Origin: Cetobacterium sp050033475
Lineage (GTDB): Bacteria > Fusobacteriota > Fusobacteriia > Fusobacteriales > Fusobacteriaceae
Reading direction: 5' to 3'
DNA length: 64,000 bases
NCBI RefSeq assembly: GCF_050033475.1
Contig: NZ_CP188319.1
Coordinates: forward strand, 1,116,001-1,180,000
Shown: positions 61,716-64,000 of the stretch, piece after piece
Layout of the letters: every line of letters starts with the position of its first letter
How positions within the stretch are numbered: the stretch's first letter is position 1
Translations under genes and position numbers: made by a program
The notes under the pieces: generated by a model
Seen by the model: only the letters and a program-made list of their open reading frames with translations
Told to the model about the DNA's origin: nothing
Databases searched by the model: none

Positions 61716-64000
61716 TACAATAAAAAAGACATTAGTGATAGGTTCAGGACCAATTATAATAGGACAGGCAGCAGAGTTTGACTACTCTGGAACACAGGCT
61801 TGCGAAACTTTAAAAAAAGAGGGAATAGAAGTTGTACTAATAAACTCTAACCCAGCAACAATAATGACAGATAAGGCAGTAGCCGATAGAATATATATAG
61901 AGCCAATTACAGCGGAATATGTGGAAAAAATAATAGCTAAGGAAAGACCTGATTCAATTCTAGCAGGAATGGGAGGACAGACAGCTTTAAATATGGCTGT
62001 AGAACTTCATGATAAGGGTATTCTAGAGAAGTATGGAGTAAAGGTAATAGGAACTTCAATTGACTCGATTAAAAGAGGAGAGGACAGAGAACTATTCAGA
62101 GAAGCCATGGAAAAAATTGGAGAGCCAACTATAAAAAGTGAAATAGTTGAGGATCTAGAAACTGGATTTAGAGTTGCTAAGGAAATCGGTTATCCTGTAG
62201 TTGTAAGACCTGCTTATACTCTTGGAGGAACTGGAGGAGGAATAGCGGCAGATCCTCAGGAACTAGAAGAAATCTTATTAAAGGGATTAAAATTATCTAG
62301 AGTTGGACAAGTTTTAATAGAGAAATCAATTTTAGGTTGGAAAGAAATAGAGTATGAGGTAATCAGAGATAAGGATGGAAACTGTATCACAGTTTGTAAT
62401 ATGGAAAATATTGATCCAGTGGGAATTCACACTGGAGATTCAATAGTAGTAGCTCCATCACAAACTCTTTCAGATAGAGAATATCAAATGTTAAGAACAT
62501 CTGCTATAAAAATAATTAATGAAATTGGAGTAGTTGGAGGATGTAATGTACAGTTTGCTCTAAATGCAAAATCCTTTGAATACGCAATTATAGAAATTAA
62601 TCCAAGAGTATCAAGATCATCTGCCTTAGCATCAAAGGCTACAGGATATCCAATAGCAAGAGTTGCTACAAGATTATCATTGGGATATACTTTAGATGAA
62701 GTTGTAAATGAAGTTACAGGAAAAACTTATGCTTGTTTTGAACCAGCATTGGATTATATAGTTGTAAAGATTCCTAAATGGCCATTTGATAAATTTAGAA
62801 AGGCTAATAAAAGATTAGGAACAAAAATGATGGCTACTGGAGAAGTTATGGCAATAGGAAATAACTTTGAGGCAGCATTCTTAAAGGGATTAAGATCCTT
62901 AGAAATAGGAAGATATAATTTAGAGCACCCATCTGTGAAGAAAATGACTATGGAACAATTGAAAGAAATAGTTGTTAAACCAGATGATGAAAGAATTTTC
63001 GTTGTGGCAGAAATGCTAAGAAGAGGATATGTTAAGGAAAAGTTACAAAAGATAACTGGAATTGATAAATTCTTTATGGAGAAAATAGAATGGATAGTTA
63101 GACAAGAGGAAATTATGAAGAAAATGACTCTTGGAGATCTAGATGAGAAATTCTTAAGAAATATGAAGAAAAAAGGATTTGCAGATAAGGGAATAGCACA
63201 ACTGATGAATTTAACAGAGGAAGATATTATAAGAAAAAGAAAAGAATATAATGTAAAACCTGTGTATAAAATGGTTGATACTTGTGCTGGGGAATTTGAG
63301 GCAGATTCATCATACTTCTACTCAACTTACGATCAATATGATGAGGTAAAGGTTGATAATAGAAGAAAGGTAATAGTAATTGGTTCAGGACCTATAAGAA
63401 TTGGTCAGGGAATAGAATTTGATTACTGTACTGTTCACTCTATAAAGACACTGAGAAAAATGGGAATTGAAAGTATCATTATAAACAATAACCCAGAAAC
63501 TGTTTCTACAGATTTCTCCACTGCAGATAAGTTATACTTTGAGCCTTTAGTAACAGAGGATGTAATGAACATCATAGAAAAGGAAAATCCAGAAGGTGTA
63601 GTTCTTCAGTTCGGAGGACAGACTGCAATTAAACTTGCCAATGATTTAAGTGCAAGGGGAGTAAAAATATTAGGAACATCAGCTAAGATGATAGATGCTG
63701 CGGAAGATAGAGAAAAATTTGAAGAAATAATGGAAAAATTAGATATAAAAAGACCAAAGGGAAGAGCTGTATGGAACATTGAAGCTGGAATAAAAATAGC
63801 TGAAGAAGTTAAATATCCAGTTTTAGTAAGACCATCGTATGTTCTAGGTGGACAGGGTATGGAAATTTGTCACGACGAATTTAACCTTATTAAATACTTA
63901 GAAGCTTCCTTTGATAGAGACCCTGAAAATCCAGTTTTAATAGATAAATATTTAAATGGAATTGAAGTGGAAGTAGATGCAATATGTGATGGAAAGGATA
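61705..64000 (+). CDS. carB: Carbamoyl-phosphate synthase large subunit, 3' part beyond window
   Basis: 765 codons visible of about 1070; the gene runs off the right edge. It begins MLDNTIKKTLVIGSGPIIIG after GGGGAGG inside the end of carA. The first ATP-grasp unit has RPAYTLGGTGGGIA and EINPRVSRSSALASKATGYP. An oligomerisation domain follows. The second synthetase half begins at VIVIGSGPIRIGQGIEFDYC (about 63365) and includes RPSYVLGGQGM. It makes carbamoyl phosphate from bicarbonate, ammonia and two ATP. Confidence 0.97.
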   Translation, partial: MLDNTIKKTLVIGSGPIIIGQAAEFDYSGTQACETLKKEGIEVVLINSNPATIMTDKAVADRIYIEPITAEYVEKIIAKERPDSILAGMGGQTALNMAVELHDKGILEKYGVKVIGTSIDSIKRGEDRELFREAMEKIGEPTIKSEIVEDLETGFRVAKEIGYPVVVRPAYTLGGTGGGIAADPQELEEILLKGLKLSRVGQVLIEKSILGWKEIEYEVIRDKDGNCITVCNMENIDPVGIHTGDSIVVAPSQTLSDREYQMLRTSAIKIINEIGVVGGCNVQFALNAKSFEYAIIEINPRVSRSSALASKATGYPIARVATRLSLGYTLDEVVNEVTGKTYACFEPALDYIVVKIPKWPFDKFRKANKRLGTKMMATGEVMAIGNNFEAAFLKGLRSLEIGRYNLEHPSVKKMTMEQLKEIVVKPDDERIFVVAEMLRRGYVKEKLQKITGIDKFFMEKIEWIVRQEEIMKKMTLGDLDEKFLRNMKKKGFADKGIAQLMNLTEEDIIRKRKEYNVKPVYKMVDTCAGEFEADSSYFYSTYDQYDEVKVDNRRKVIVIGSGPIRIGQGIEFDYCTVHSIKTLRKMGIESIIINNNPETVSTDFSTADKLYFEPLVTEDVMNIIEKENPEGVVLQFGGQTAIKLANDLSARGVKILGTSAKMIDAAEDREKFEEIMEKLDIKRPKGRAVWNIEAGIKIAEEVKYPVLVRPSYVLGGQGMEICHDEFNLIKYLEASFDRDPENPVLIDKYLNGIEVEVDAICDGKD

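Noticed and set aside
1..64000. CRISPR arrays, insertion sequences, prophage, tRNA or rRNA genes
   Set aside because: I found no regularly spaced repeats, transposase or integrase genes, cloverleaf-like sequence or rRNA segments in the gaps between genes.

Overview
This is a strongly AT-rich bacterial chromosome segment packed with housekeeping genes, with arginine written mostly as AGA and many strong AGGAGG-type ribosome binding sites. It combines Gram-negative envelope genes (an OmpP1/FadL-type porin, lipoproteins, a secreted M16 peptidase) with genes usual in Firmicutes (PolC, class III fructose-1,6-bisphosphatase, a CcpN-type repressor, GatCAB, LrgAB). With the tandem glycine riboswitch on an AGCS symporter, this points to Fusobacteriota (Fusobacterium or Cetobacterium type); the species cannot be fixed from the sequence alone. 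I see no rRNA, tRNA, insertion sequence, prophage or CRISPR array.

Layout. 1-584 is a metallo-beta-lactamase-fold hydrolase cut by the left edge. 724-3628 holds trmL-folA, a FadL-like porin and a TetR regulator. 3666-8096 (minus) holds a long recJ and a TPR protein with a degenerate lytic-transglycosylase domain. 8244-11229 is mutL-rlmH-DUF1292-DUF1934. 11273-15351 holds a TPR lipoprotein, lysS and lrgAB. 15566-17150 (minus) holds a small acidic protein and a rseC-like/MORN/STAS-like operon. 17290-22679 is a cell-shape and division block: membrane coiled-coil protein, maf, mreB, an exported protein, scpB, rluB. 22698-25945 is gatCAB. 26116-29291 is a gluconeogenesis block: ccpN-like repressor, a truncated PPDK-like protein, fbp. 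29338-32438 (minus) holds an M16 peptidase and DUF1904. 32574-38542 holds a putative glycoside hydrolase, truB, typA, an ankyrin lipoprotein and sod. 38583-43106 (minus) is NFACT, MarR-FeoA, rpe, rsgA and a PASTA protein. 43261-51942 is hpt, rsmA and the khpA-rimM-trmD ribosome/tRNA cluster, ending in polC. 51953-55200 holds an EamA transporter, threonine deaminase, msrA and msrB. 55136-56824 (minus) is a glycine-riboswitch-controlled AGCS symporter. 56970-59214 is DUF969-DUF979-pcp. 59262-60370 (minus) is a grdX-like gene and a dead EAL-domain gene. 60400-64000 is a leader-peptide attenuator followed by carA and carB (carB cut by the right edge).

The most noteworthy points are a pyrBI-style attenuator before carAB (consensus promoter, 43-codon U-rich leader ORF whose stop lies inside an intrinsic terminator), a stand-alone PPDK-like remnant that lost its nucleotide ligands and sits between ccpN and fbp, and a perfect terminator-like hairpin inside the 5' end of the gene after mreB. 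Other points are several apparent pseudo-enzyme domains (a transglycosylase without its Glu, an EAL domain without its motif, a RecJ tail resembling a helicase without its Walker residues) and a 12-bp perfect inverted repeat around the pcp-operon promoter. Nothing here looks like a defence island; the interest lies in regulation and pseudo-enzymes.
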